64,000 nt of DNA, taken from NCBI GenBank assembly GCA_963995505.1, contig OZ023181.1, forward strand, positions 23,308,366 through 23,372,365, given 5' to 3'. Origin of the DNA: Hypericum androsaemum. Taxonomy: Eukaryota; Streptophyta; Magnoliopsida; Malpighiales; Hypericaceae. The notes below the pieces were generated by a model, which was not told the origin of the DNA, did not search any database, and saw nothing but the letters and a program-made list of their open reading frames with translations. The translations under genes and the position numbers were made by a program. Shown in pieces: positions 1 through 10,682 of this stretch. Numbering within the stretch: position 1 is the first letter of the stretch; each line of letters begins with the position of its first letter.

Positions 1-3000
1 GACTTCCTCTTTTATGGCACGTGAAATTATTTAACTAAGCGCTTTGTAAATAATTTGAGCTGTTTTATTTCGTTTTAATCCTAGATCGATCGTCCCTATT
101 AAAATTTTTATTAGTAAATGTGATTTTATTAAAATATTTACATTTTACATATGCAGTTGTGTAGCATTTTCTCGTATGATTATGAAGTTGTAGTCTCGAG
201 CTTCACTAAAAATTCTACTCCGACAAAATTTATTGAGAAAAAGTCGCAGTATGAAAAAGAGCACCCGAGATAACACTGCCAGAACAATACTACATCACAC
301 CTCCACCAAAATACATATCCCAACCATAATACCTTTGAAGATTCCTATTGCAATTAGTACAAGAGCCAATTGCAATAATAATCTCCTTAGGTAATTTATA
401 AATAGTTTGTAGGCCCATCGTCCCTATTGATTTGCATAGGAGAACTTTAACAAATGAAAATTGAGCGTCAACAATCAGTTTCAGTCTCTCTCTAATTAGG
501 AAAACAACAGGGAAACGCATATTAATCATTCGGCAACCGTGATTAACGAGTGAACTGGAGATTAGGAAATTGGGAAATGACGCCCTATAACAACGTATCA
601 ACTATATAATTGGGACAATGACATCGAACAGACTGGAGGGTTATTGAAGACATATCTAACGTAATCATATATTACTAACAAACATTTGTATCAACTTAAA
701 TTAACCGATAAATAAGTAATTATAATTTAATCAAAAAATCTCGATTTCAAATTAATAAGAACGTAATAATATAAAATATTTGTTGCTTAATTTTGTCACC
801 CCATCGACCTTCCGAATATGTATAATATAATTAGATAGAGAGGTCCACGGTGGTTGGCTACAGTAAGGAGATTGCTTTCTCTAATACATTGAGTGGATGT
901 GTGTGGGGTTAACTATTTGAAATTATTAGCTTAACCTAGTTAATCATATGCAAATTAGGTACTCTAATAATTTTGAGCAAATCGATTTTTAAGATAAGAG
1001 AAGTGACTAGAGCTAAATGTAGGTTGGCTAGAGAGATTTTTCTTTTCACGAGTATATATTATAATAGACTACTAGTCCCTTAGATACACTATTTGATTCT
1101 TTATGTTGGGTTGATGTGTTACTGAATTATTATTATTTTGCAAGTAAAGTAAGCAACGACCAAATCATGATTTTTAACAAAATAACTCAAATGTCTGAAT
1201 ATGATAAAAATTGCATATTCCTCCGTAAATGTTTAAGACAAATAGTTACAACTTTTATATCAAACCCAGAATCTTAAAGTTATGGATAAATAGATTTTCA
1301 ACAGTTATAAACAAGTTCACCACCTTTTCAATTAGCGATGTTATAATCTCAACACGCCACCTTCAAACAAAACTCATTGGTCCAAAATTTCTACGCGATT
1401 TGGCTTCGTCAACGTACAATGAAACGAGGTCGTGCTAGCAACAACATGTTACAAGACCAGTCTGCTCTGACACGATGTTAGAAACTTCAGATTCAATCAA
1501 AACTTCAAGGCTATGGTAGATAGATAAAATTTTCACATTTATAAATAATTTCACCACATATCGCAACAAACGATGTGATAATCTCAACAACAAAAACTTG
1601 TTAAATTTATCTTACTTACAAACAAAACCATCAAATGCACTATATCAATCTATCCAAATGACATTTTACCTAGTGACACAAATTGTAGGAGGACTTAGCG
1701 GAAGTGAAAGATTAAAACTTTTACAAAGTGTAATTATTAGCGAAAAAATTTACACTTAAAAAACACAATATCAATATAATTTGATACTATGCTGCAATAT
1801 TTGTATCTAATCCAAAACAAAACATCCACAATAGAAATCTCAACATATTGTTAGTAGAGCGAGAGAATGGGGTACTGATGAAAGTCTTTGCCATAATCAA
1901 TTGGTCACAAGGGATAGGGCCACTATAATTTCCATTTGGATTCGTGTGCCGGTGTGGCTAGCTAGTCAGCCAGAGAAATTATAAACATGAGTACTTGCTA
2001 GTTAGTTTGGTCGGCAATTTGACTAAGCAGATTGTTGGACCAAACTAATATCTTGTCCCACTTCTGAAAAGCAGATATTACAATATTTAGGTATCAGGGA
2101 AATCAATTCTCTCAGTTTGGTCCCTTTGATCTACCGTACCCTGCAATTAGACATGCTTCGCCTACAAATGCTTGTTGATCAGACAGTAGGACAAATCCCC
2201 TTAAAAAAAACATACAATAGTACAAATTTATGATCAATAAGTTGATCTTGTTCCCTTATTATTTTCTCCCCACGACAGCTTCATTTGTATTAATTATCCT
2301 CTGCAATATTCCCTAAATTCATTTACGGCGATTGCTAAAATTTCCACCTATGTGGGTGACTTTCCATTTCGCAAAAGATTTTATCTTGGAAATGAGTAGA
2401 CTTGAGTCAAAATGAAACAAAATAGGTAGTGTGAATGGCGAGTTTAAGCAGATGATGACACGTACACATAAGTAATATTTTTAGCAATAAATTCGTCGTT
2501 TCTAATGACTACTCTCGAAAGTCTTCATTCTTAGTGACGAATTTTACTAACACTAATAAGTCGCCACTTCAAAGTCGACTTCTAAAAGTTGTAATTGACT
2601 TCTTTCTGGTGCCTATAAACGAAAAATGCCCCATCTATAATGTCTATAATATCACTACAAAATTGGATTACTTGTGAGGGAATTTTGGATATGATAATAA
2701 GGGCCCTCTACCATCCGTGGCTTGTCAAACCATGCTACTGCACACCAACTTGGGATTTTAGACAAAGATGGTTGCTTGTCTTTTTTTTTCTGTGGCCACC
2801 CATATAAGAACTATTTAAGCCAAACAAACAATGGTAGTTGAGGAGTATTTTATTGTTTAGGAGTATTTATTGGGCGTGAGTGATATATATTTTGAGTATT
2901 TATTATCTTTTCATATTTTGAGCATGGTATTGCAAGACCTACGTTGTCAGTACTCAATCGGGTTCTTTGTTGGGTCTGCTCTTTTTTTGTTTGATAATTA

Positions 3001-4175
3001 TGTTGGGCTTCTCTTCTTAAGTATTTGGACTCTTGTTATTTTTCTCTGGGTAATCAATATATTTTTGCTTATAAAAAATAGTTAAGTTTTTAACAAATAT
3101 TCAATTTTTGATAAGCAAAGTTTATTAATAAAAATATTTACATCCTAGTGTAGAATTCATTCTTAGGAGGTTACAATTGTTGGCACCGTTAAAATACTAC
3201 CGCGATGAAAGTCAGTGAGAAAAATTGCGGCAGGAAAATAATACCTCAATAGAATCAAGATTCGATTAATGCAGGGTAGAAATTTTACTTGGCAAAACAA
3301 TTATTTGAAAAAAAATCGTTTTGATTAATGACCTATATTTTTCTTTTTTCAAATAATTATTAACATTTAAAAAAATCACACGATATCTACAATTTTTAAT
3401 ATTATAAGAATGGAAACTATATTAAAACACTTCATATAATCGAATGTACATACAATCGATTCCAAATCTTCGACACTTTCACCATGAGTTGATGTACATT
3501 ATAACACATTTTTTTGTGTTGGAAACTCTTCTTAGAGGGTTTCTGATGAATAAATTTATGCTAATACTAACACCTAGACAATATTCCATCCAACCGTTAG
3601 CTCAACTGTTGCGTTTTTTAACTTAACTAAGTCTCAAGTTCAAATCATTAAAAATGTTAAATAATTATTAGAACAATTTTGCAACCATTCAAAAATTTTG
3701 CTCAACTAAAATCTAAATTATTCGATCTAACAGGTCTGAATACCATACGGTATAAAAAACTTCTGCCAATTTTCCACCGAAAGAACCTCTCTTTCAAACA
3801 TCAATGGAAATCTCGATCAAGAAAAACAAATCAAAGGAAATGGTGATATAGACTGAGATGGAAAAGATAAAAGGAGAAAAGGAAAGCGGGTAGGCGGCCT
3901 TTCTCAAATCCCTTCTTTAATTGATATGAAATCACTTATATCCGTGTGGTAGACCCTACGCCATTCATCTACCAAATGAAACCTGTCGGAAAGCATAATT
4001 TTATCCCTTGTAATTTTATATTAATCTAAATTCGAGTAATTACCGTACATTCCCTATCTAACAATTGCATTCCAAAAGTTGGGAGTATAAACAGCAACCC
4101 ACCCATTAATTGAGAGGAGACTTGCAATGATTTACAGTTGGCCTTGCAAGGGCTTTAAATCGACGACTTGCAATA
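1..4175. other. Intergenic, AT-rich, no gene recognised
   Basis: No exon-like open frame with a recognisable protein family was found on either strand. Open frames here are short and lack conserved motifs. Two stretches (about 180-300 and 3170-3260) resemble each other and a third at about 22400-22520; they share phrases such as an AAAATTCTAC core and a 'gagaaaaa...gcag' run, so they look like copies of one dispersed repeat. Around 3600-3770 lies a piece of another dispersed repeat seen also near 10.3, 14.6, 39.5 and 40.4 kb. Confidence 0.6.
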
Positions 4176-4184
4176 AAGATTATT
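4176..4184. repeat. 9-bp target site duplication (left) of the 4.2-kb MITE
   Basis: AAGATTATT, repeated without mismatch at 4596-4604 directly outside the right terminal inverted repeat. Confidence 0.85.
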
Positions 4185-4595
4185 GGTAAAAGTATACTTT
4201 AGTATTTTGGGGTTGCACTTTGACACTCCAATGGTTTCAAAATATTTGTCCAAGTGAAAGAGATTTCTAAAATTGACAATCCACTACTAAACTAACTTTT
4301 TTGGGCATAAATATTCTCAATTATAATTAAATTAAATTTTTTTAAACAAATAAAGAAAAATATCACAATAATGGAAGAATAATTTTTTCATATATTTTTT
4401 CAGAATTGTTTCGACAAATAATTTGTAACAAATATTTTTATTAATTATAATTGAGGATATTTATGTCCGAAAAAATTATTCAATTAGTGAAGTGTCAATT
4501 AGAAAAATCTATATCACTTGATCAAACGTTTTGAAACCACAAAGTAGTAGAGTATCAAAGCATGTAACCACAGTGTACTAAATTAAACTTTTACC
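4185..4595. mobile_element. Mutator-type MITE with long terminal inverted repeats
   Basis: A 411-bp non-autonomous foldback element. The left arm (about 4185-4330, beginning GGTAAAAGTATACTTTAGTA) matches, imperfectly, the reverse complement of the right arm (about 4441-4595, which reads GGTAAAAGTTTAATTTAGTA from its outer end). Exactly outside the arms lies the same 9-bp word AAGATTATT (4176-4184 and 4596-4604). A 9-bp target duplication with long arms is the signature of Mutator-like elements. The interior is about 110 bp of AT-rich DNA with no coding capacity. Arm divergence suggests an old insertion. The superfamily call rests on TSD length and arm length, not on a transposase. Confidence 0.85.
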
Positions 4596-4604
4596 AAGAT
4601 TATT

Positions 4605-5577
4605 CAAACTATATTAAGGAACACTGGACTTTGTACCGGAAGTATGAACAAAAGAAAGTGAAAAATGCGACCACCCCAAGTTTGTCAAAGAAAATTGAAT
4701 GTAGTCAAAGAAATTATTGGTACATGCTTGTGCTATATTTTGACCAAGAACTTTTATTTATTTATCTATTTATGATTTTTGAGATTCCAACCTATTGGTT
4801 GAATAAAAAAATGTTACAACTAAGTACGTGGATTAATCTAATTTCCATCAAATTATGACATAATGATGCAGGTATACCAACTAGAATTATTTGATGGCGG
4901 ATTTGACTTCATATTCAAAGTTTCAGATCCGTTGCTACCCAAGATCCGTATTTAGCCCGTGACGGACCTCATAGAACTAAGTCACTTAGATACCAAATTA
5001 GATTACTGCCAAGAATCTTTGTTAAACTCACTTAAGAAAATATTAGGTTCACACTTTACAAATATAAATGAGACTATTAATAAAATTATCTCTGAATTCC
5101 ATTCGACAGTATTTGAATATCAAAACTACAAAAAGAATTAGATTAGTGGCACCAAAAACATAAGTTTTATTGTTTCAACACCTGGGTTGCGGTCTTCTCA
5201 ACTTTCTTGCCACATCAGATTAATGCCGTAACCCTGAGGTAATGGATAAGAATGCCATAATGAATGGCGCAGAGACAAGGGGACCTACCAGATGTTACTC
5301 ATTGATAGTGCTCTGAGTTGTAAATTTTCAGACTTCAACTCATTCCGGAAACCCATTAACTATTGGATGCACAATGCCAATTAAGACTAAGTACCAATAC
5401 TTAACAATGAAGCTTTGACTAATTCCGGTTAAACGACATTGTGATTAATTAGGCTAAAGTCCGATGATCAGAATCAAGTTTTGGCCTAAACCCAAATGAC
5501 ACGAGAGATTTTCACAATTCTTTTTAATTCTATGTTTCTAAAGTCGAGCAGTGTCGAACGCATAACTCAAAACCTCT
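4605..5577. other. Intergenic, no gene recognised
   Basis: AT-rich DNA between two Mutator-type elements. Open frames (for example 4631-4858 and 4959-5141, plus strand) are short and show no family motif. Nothing else is supported. Confidence 0.6.
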
Positions 5578-5586
5578 TTAAATTAA

Positions 5587-6479
5587 GAGATAATTACTCT
5601 CAGGACCCCAGGGTATAGTCAAATAGACTCTGAGGACCCTGTAGTTTCCCTACTAATTTCCAAGCCCCTGTAGTTTGGTTTTTATTATACTCTCCGGTCC
5701 CCCGCTGACGTCATAGATTTTTTTTTTATTTTTTTCATCATGAAATGACTATTATACCCCTAGAGTTGTCTCCTACCTCCCCTCCGGTGAACCTTCCATC
5801 TTCTCCGGCGACCCTCCGTCTTCTCCGGCGACATCTCCGACGACATCGCCGTGGATGGCATCGGAGAACGGACGGTGACCTCCCCGCTCCATGCATCGTA
5901 GCAGAGTAGCGTCCCCTCCCGCCAGACGACGTAGATCCTGGGCCCCACAGCCGTCAGCCGCGAGTGTGTGAGGCTGAGTGACGTCACCCCCGGGATGGCG
6001 GGGCCCACGCGCCAGGGGCCGGTGAGGTCGGGGAGGGAGGAGACGGCGAAGAAGAAGTCGACCTCGTACGGGTCGAGCGTCCTGAACACGCCATCGTTTA
6101 ACAAGGCGCAGTAGATGGCCACCTCGGAAGCGAACAGGTGGGAGGAGCAGCGGTCGTTGGCCCGCCAGTCGGAGTTGAACCTGGGCGGAAAGTCGTACAC
6201 GAACACCCTCACGTCGGGGGTGGGGTCGAGGAGGGAGCGGGATGAGATGGCGTCGGATTGGTGAGTCTCTCTCACGAAGACTCTTTTTGTTTTGTTTTTG
6301 TGTGAGGGCATAAAAGTCATTTCTATGACAAAAAAAGAAAGAAAAAAAAGGCTGACATCAGCTAGGGATCAAAATGTATAATAAAAACCAAACTACAGGG
6401 GCTCAGTAATTAGTAGGGAAACTATAAAGTCCTCAGAGTCTATTTGACTATACCATGAAGTCCTGAAAGTAATTATCTC
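5587..6479. mobile_element. Pack-MULE (Mutator-like element with captured gene pieces)
   Basis: An 893-bp element with inverted arms of about 130 bp (5587-5716 and 6350-6479, both starting GAGATAATTACT/TTCAGGAC at the outer ends). A perfect 9-bp target duplication TTAAATTAA flanks it (5578-5586 and 6480-6488). The interior (about 5760-6300) is strikingly GC-rich compared with the arms and flanks and holds one long minus-strand open frame with host-gene similarity. No transposase is present, so it must have moved with enzyme supplied elsewhere. Together these are the defining traits of a Pack-MULE. Confidence 0.9.
5760..6320 (-). CDS. Chimeric open frame inside Pack-MULE: exostosin (GT47)-like fragment plus another segment
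   Basis: A 186-codon intact frame. Residues about 33-88 match the start of the plant exostosin/GT47 glycosyltransferase domain: VFVYDFPPRFNSDW, then a Cys-Ser-x-HLFASEVAI stretch, then RTLDPYEVDFFF. Family members continue for several hundred residues, so the catalytic domain is absent here. After about residue 90 the sequence switches to something unrelated, with phrases like GPRIYVVWREGTLLCYDAWSG that resemble an F-box/kelch repeat strand (tentative). The last 40 residues are basic and low-complexity. The frame starts within the transition from the right arm and stays entirely inside the element. It may be a non-functional fusion, a source of small RNA against the parent genes, or a new short protein; expression cannot be judged from sequence. 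Confidence 0.6.
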   Translation of the reverse strand: MTFMPSHKNKTKRVFVRETHQSDAISSRSLLDPTPDVRVFVYDFPPRFNSDWRANDRCSSHLFASEVAIYCALLNDGVFRTLDPYEVDFFFAVSSLPDLTGPWRVGPAIPGVTSLSLTHSRLTAVGPRIYVVWREGTLLCYDAWSGEVTVRSPMPSTAMSSEMSPEKTEGRRRRWKVHRRGGRRQL

Positions 6480-6488
6480 TTAAATTAA

Positions 6489-9400
6489 TCAAAGTACTTG
6501 GATGGGACCAAGAACTAGCAAGAATCTACTTTAATCCATCCAAGCTTCCGTTCAGAGAGAGGCAGATGTAAAAAGTGAAAAGAGCAAAAAAAGAACAGAA
6601 TCCCAAAGCAATGGATAGTGGAAGGAAAAAAACCAGCAGAGAGAGGGCAGAGCATAAAACACAGAGGACACAACTGTCAACTCCTCAAAGAGGCACTACC
6701 AGGTTGGAAGTCTTCCATCCAAAGCAAGTTTCTTCTGTAGAGTGCAAACTTAAAATTGGTCAGGAGTGGGGTCCTAGTGCAATTTCTCATATGATGACAA
6801 AGATGTGTACCTAATGGGAAATCTGTCAAGAGGATGGACCTGATGGACAAACCAGTTTAGTGAATCCTTACCAACGAGAGTTGGTCCAACTTGTAACGGA
6901 TTGAAATTACTTACGAAAGACTTGACGAGTGTAAAAAATACTATTGAAAAAATTGCCTCCTATGTAGGGCCTGATAGTGATCGATTATAAAGTAGAGATT
7001 CACCAACAAAAATGTTTCAAAAATGTTTTTGGGAATCATCTCCGACCAGGAGCACCCACATTTTAATTATGCCAGCCTAGGCTATCCCTTACGCCTGTAC
7101 AAGGCATATGAAGAGCTTCCAAATTGTCAGCCTTAAGAGTAATGCTCGGAAGCAAGGAATCTCATTGTCATGTCAGCTATTGTTGTCAAGGAGAAGAAGC
7201 TTCATTAATACAAGACAACACTAGTGCTATCCCGAAACAAGTTTTTTACGAACGTACTGAATGAGTGCAGTTGACTGTAAAATGAATACAATTTTTCCGA
7301 AAACAATGAATGCACCACAAAGTGATTGTGATGTCCCCTGAAATACATGCAATCAAATTGCACTTATTTTATTTTAGAAGCGATGCATTCACTTTGAATT
7401 ATAAAAAAAAACATATGCTGCCAAGAAAAAACCTATGAACTTGCATCCTAGAGCTGAGGTATCGTAAAGGAAACAGCCAAATCCGTACTTACCCATTAAA
7501 TAATGGTGTCATCTGGCTGGAAGAGAAAAAAAAACCAGGTTGGTCCACACTGAGAGAGGATCATTCCGTAGAAATGTATAGGGAACAGGGTCAGAAATGC
7601 TTGGTGGATCTTACTAGGAAAACTACCTGGGCCTTCGCTTGCAATTAATAAATACTACTATTAGTATTATCAAAGGTCTATATGCTAGGAGCAGCTGAAT
7701 AATTGTTTTAGTTCTCTAAAAATTTGTGCAAAAGATGAATTTTACCTTTTTAGTTTTTTTACGTTGAGATTACCACATATCTAATTTTCATAAGACGTTA
7801 GGTTGGATATAAAGATTCAAATATAGTATCAAAGTTAATATTTCGCCTTTAAAGCTGCCATTGAAGATCCCATTGCAGATTCCGTTAAAGTAGCCCTTAA
7901 AGTTTTCAGTGAAGATCCCGGTCCAATTCTTTAGATGCCCTTAAAGATACCCTTAAAGCTTACGAGACCATGGCCCATTGTTGTTGTCAATCTCCGTATC
8001 ATGACATATTGAAGAAGTCAAAATACGATACAAACTTTGGTCCAATAGGTACATGAACAGAACAACGATTTATTACAAGGGATGAAAAGGTATCGACTCA
8101 AATGAAGAGGTTGGGTTTTATCGTACCTATGGAATATGGGGGGCACTCTAGACCTTCGGCCTTGCATAGCTTGGTCCAAACATGGTCCATTAGTAGACTA
8201 GCCCAAGCCCGGATGCACATGGAAGAACGAGATTCTCTAACAAACAAAAAAACCGATCCGAGAAAATCTAGCCAGCTACATTCCACCAATAAAGCACAAG
8301 AAAAATAGCCAGCTAGCCTAGGTGGGCCCACATTATTATATATCTGGTTCTGGGCCTGGCCTGTGATGGACCGCTCACGCTCCGACTAGTCTCTCCTCCT
8401 GAGCTCGGACTACGCGTGTATGGGCCCATTGGTGCGTGTTGGATTAACAATACTATCTCGAGTTGGAATTCGTGAAAAAATATATATTATTATTTGATTT
8501 TATTAGTAATAAAAATTCATATGATTTATTATTTGAAATTCTGATTACCAAGAAAATCCTCATTATTACGTCCTTAGTACTTTAAAAAAACAAAAAGGAG
8601 CTTTGTGGGGAAAATAATGGAGACTTATGATATAACAGGATAGGATAGGATATTCTAAAGAAAAATAAAAAGGTTTTTGTATGGGATTCGTAATCTTATT
8701 GTCCCATACTAGAACCAGTGTATTCGTACATCGTACACACAGCTGGCAATGTGGGAGCTTGGAATGTTTGCATAATTGCTTCACAATTATCATTTCATGT
8801 AAAAATTATATCAATGACATAATGTTCGTTCGATGGACCAAAATAAATTATAATTCGGACATAAAACAACCCATGTGCAAGAGAAATAAAAAAAGTTATA
8901 ATTATAGTATAAGAATAATCGAGAAATGAATTGAAGACACGTTGCCCATAATTAATGAGGATTAGATAATTTATATTTACGTTCAATTAAAGTACAATAC
9001 TACATGGAGATGGAGCCAAATAGTAGATTAATTGACCTATAAAAATATGAAGCCAACTATTATACCTTAAATTTACACTGTACTTAATAAGGGAATATGT
9101 AGAGGAAATTGTTGAATTAAAAATAATTTACTAAATTTTAGTTTATTAGGAAATTTAATTGCCAATCGAACCGTAGAGCAACAATATTATTCTAGTCTTT
9201 ATCTCACAATGACATTTTCAAAAGGGACACACACACATATATATATTGTGCCCAGACATCACTTGACTTGGTACAACAACGATAATTCTTATACTGGCTG
9301 TTCCATCAGCGTAGGAACATCAAGTCGAAATGATACATAAATTGCACTAGTTAATTAATAATGTCTCTGTGAGAGCAATTGTACTTTCTGTCGCCCAGAC

Positions 9401-10682
9401 CGAAATAAAAGTATAAAACCATCTAAATACTAATTAAATAAAGAAATCCTTGTCCTAACATGGGCCAAAAGTACACGGAGTAGCAACAAATTCTTGCCAA
9501 TCAACACTCCAGCTTTCGTAGAGAGCAAAAAGAAAAAGAAACAAATTAATGATCACCACAAAAAAACGAAATTGTAGCTTTCATAAACACAAAAAAGGAA
9601 AAACAAAGAAAACCAATAAAATTAGACCATGTTCATTATCTCTCTTAATCATATAGTCATTAATAAGATGTTGTTTATAATCTTTGCCAGCCTCGTAGAC
9701 ATATATATTATGGGACCGGATTTGGTCCTGGAAGCTCACTCCAGTACGATGTTGGAAGATTTTTATTGAAGGACACGCAGAATTTTTTTTGCAAAAACGC
9801 ATGGATGATAACGCCTGTGATTAGTCATTTTATCTTCTCTTCGTTTATGCTGATATGACAAGTGACGCAAGCTCGAACTATGCGCCATTTCAAGCGTTCC
9901 ACTGCCTGCTCGAGCAGGAGTTCTATCGTTATTGGGCGAGTCCTAGCTTATATATATTAAATTTTGCTTTGTTTTTTTAATTTTTATACATTGATTCTTC
10001 AGTATCAGGCAAAGATCTGATAGCTAAGATAATATTGGCCTGTAGCCAATTAACTATTCTCTTGGCCCTAATCAACTTCAAATTAATTGGGTTTCAATTA
10101 ATTAAGCCGCTTGAGACAAGGGGTTCACCACACATAATCACCTGGTTTAGGACTAATGAGAATCATGTGGCCGATCAACTTTCTTTAATACAACAATAAA
10201 CTAAAAAAAGAAATCAAGCTTAAAAAATCATTCTACTGAACAAAAAATATTTAGATAAAATGATGGGAAAGTTATCATAACTTAACTAAGCGGTGTCGAG
10301 TTCGATCCAATGAAAATGTAATAGTTAAATACTCATTAAATTTTTTTATCAAATCTTATTCAAATATCTATTATTCGAAAGTGGATTAATCGGCTCAATA
10401 AATGTCTCGACATGAGATAATATAAAATAATAATTTATGGTCCACTAAAAGCGGAAGGATGACAATGACAAGTATCTCTCGACATAAAGAAAATAGAGGA
10501 ACATAAGCTAGTGGAAGATCCAACAGTGGCACCGTACACATATATACATGGATAAGAAGCTTCCTCTCAAAATATTATAGAAATACTCCCTTTTCCTTCC
10601 AATTTTCTTTTATATATATATAACACTATATATATAATTCCCACATATATACCTATATTTGTGGCTAGGAAATTTTCTCGTT
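6489..10682. other. Intergenic, no gene recognised
   Basis: About 4.2 kb without a supportable gene. The stretch 7850-7960 contains degenerate repeats of a 'cccttaaag / gaagatccc' phrase. A CA/TA microsatellite lies near 9230-9245. About 10270-10430 is a copy of a dispersed repeat beginning AACTTAACTAAG, probably a SINE relative. Open frames are short and often overlap on both strands without family motifs. Confidence 0.55.
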
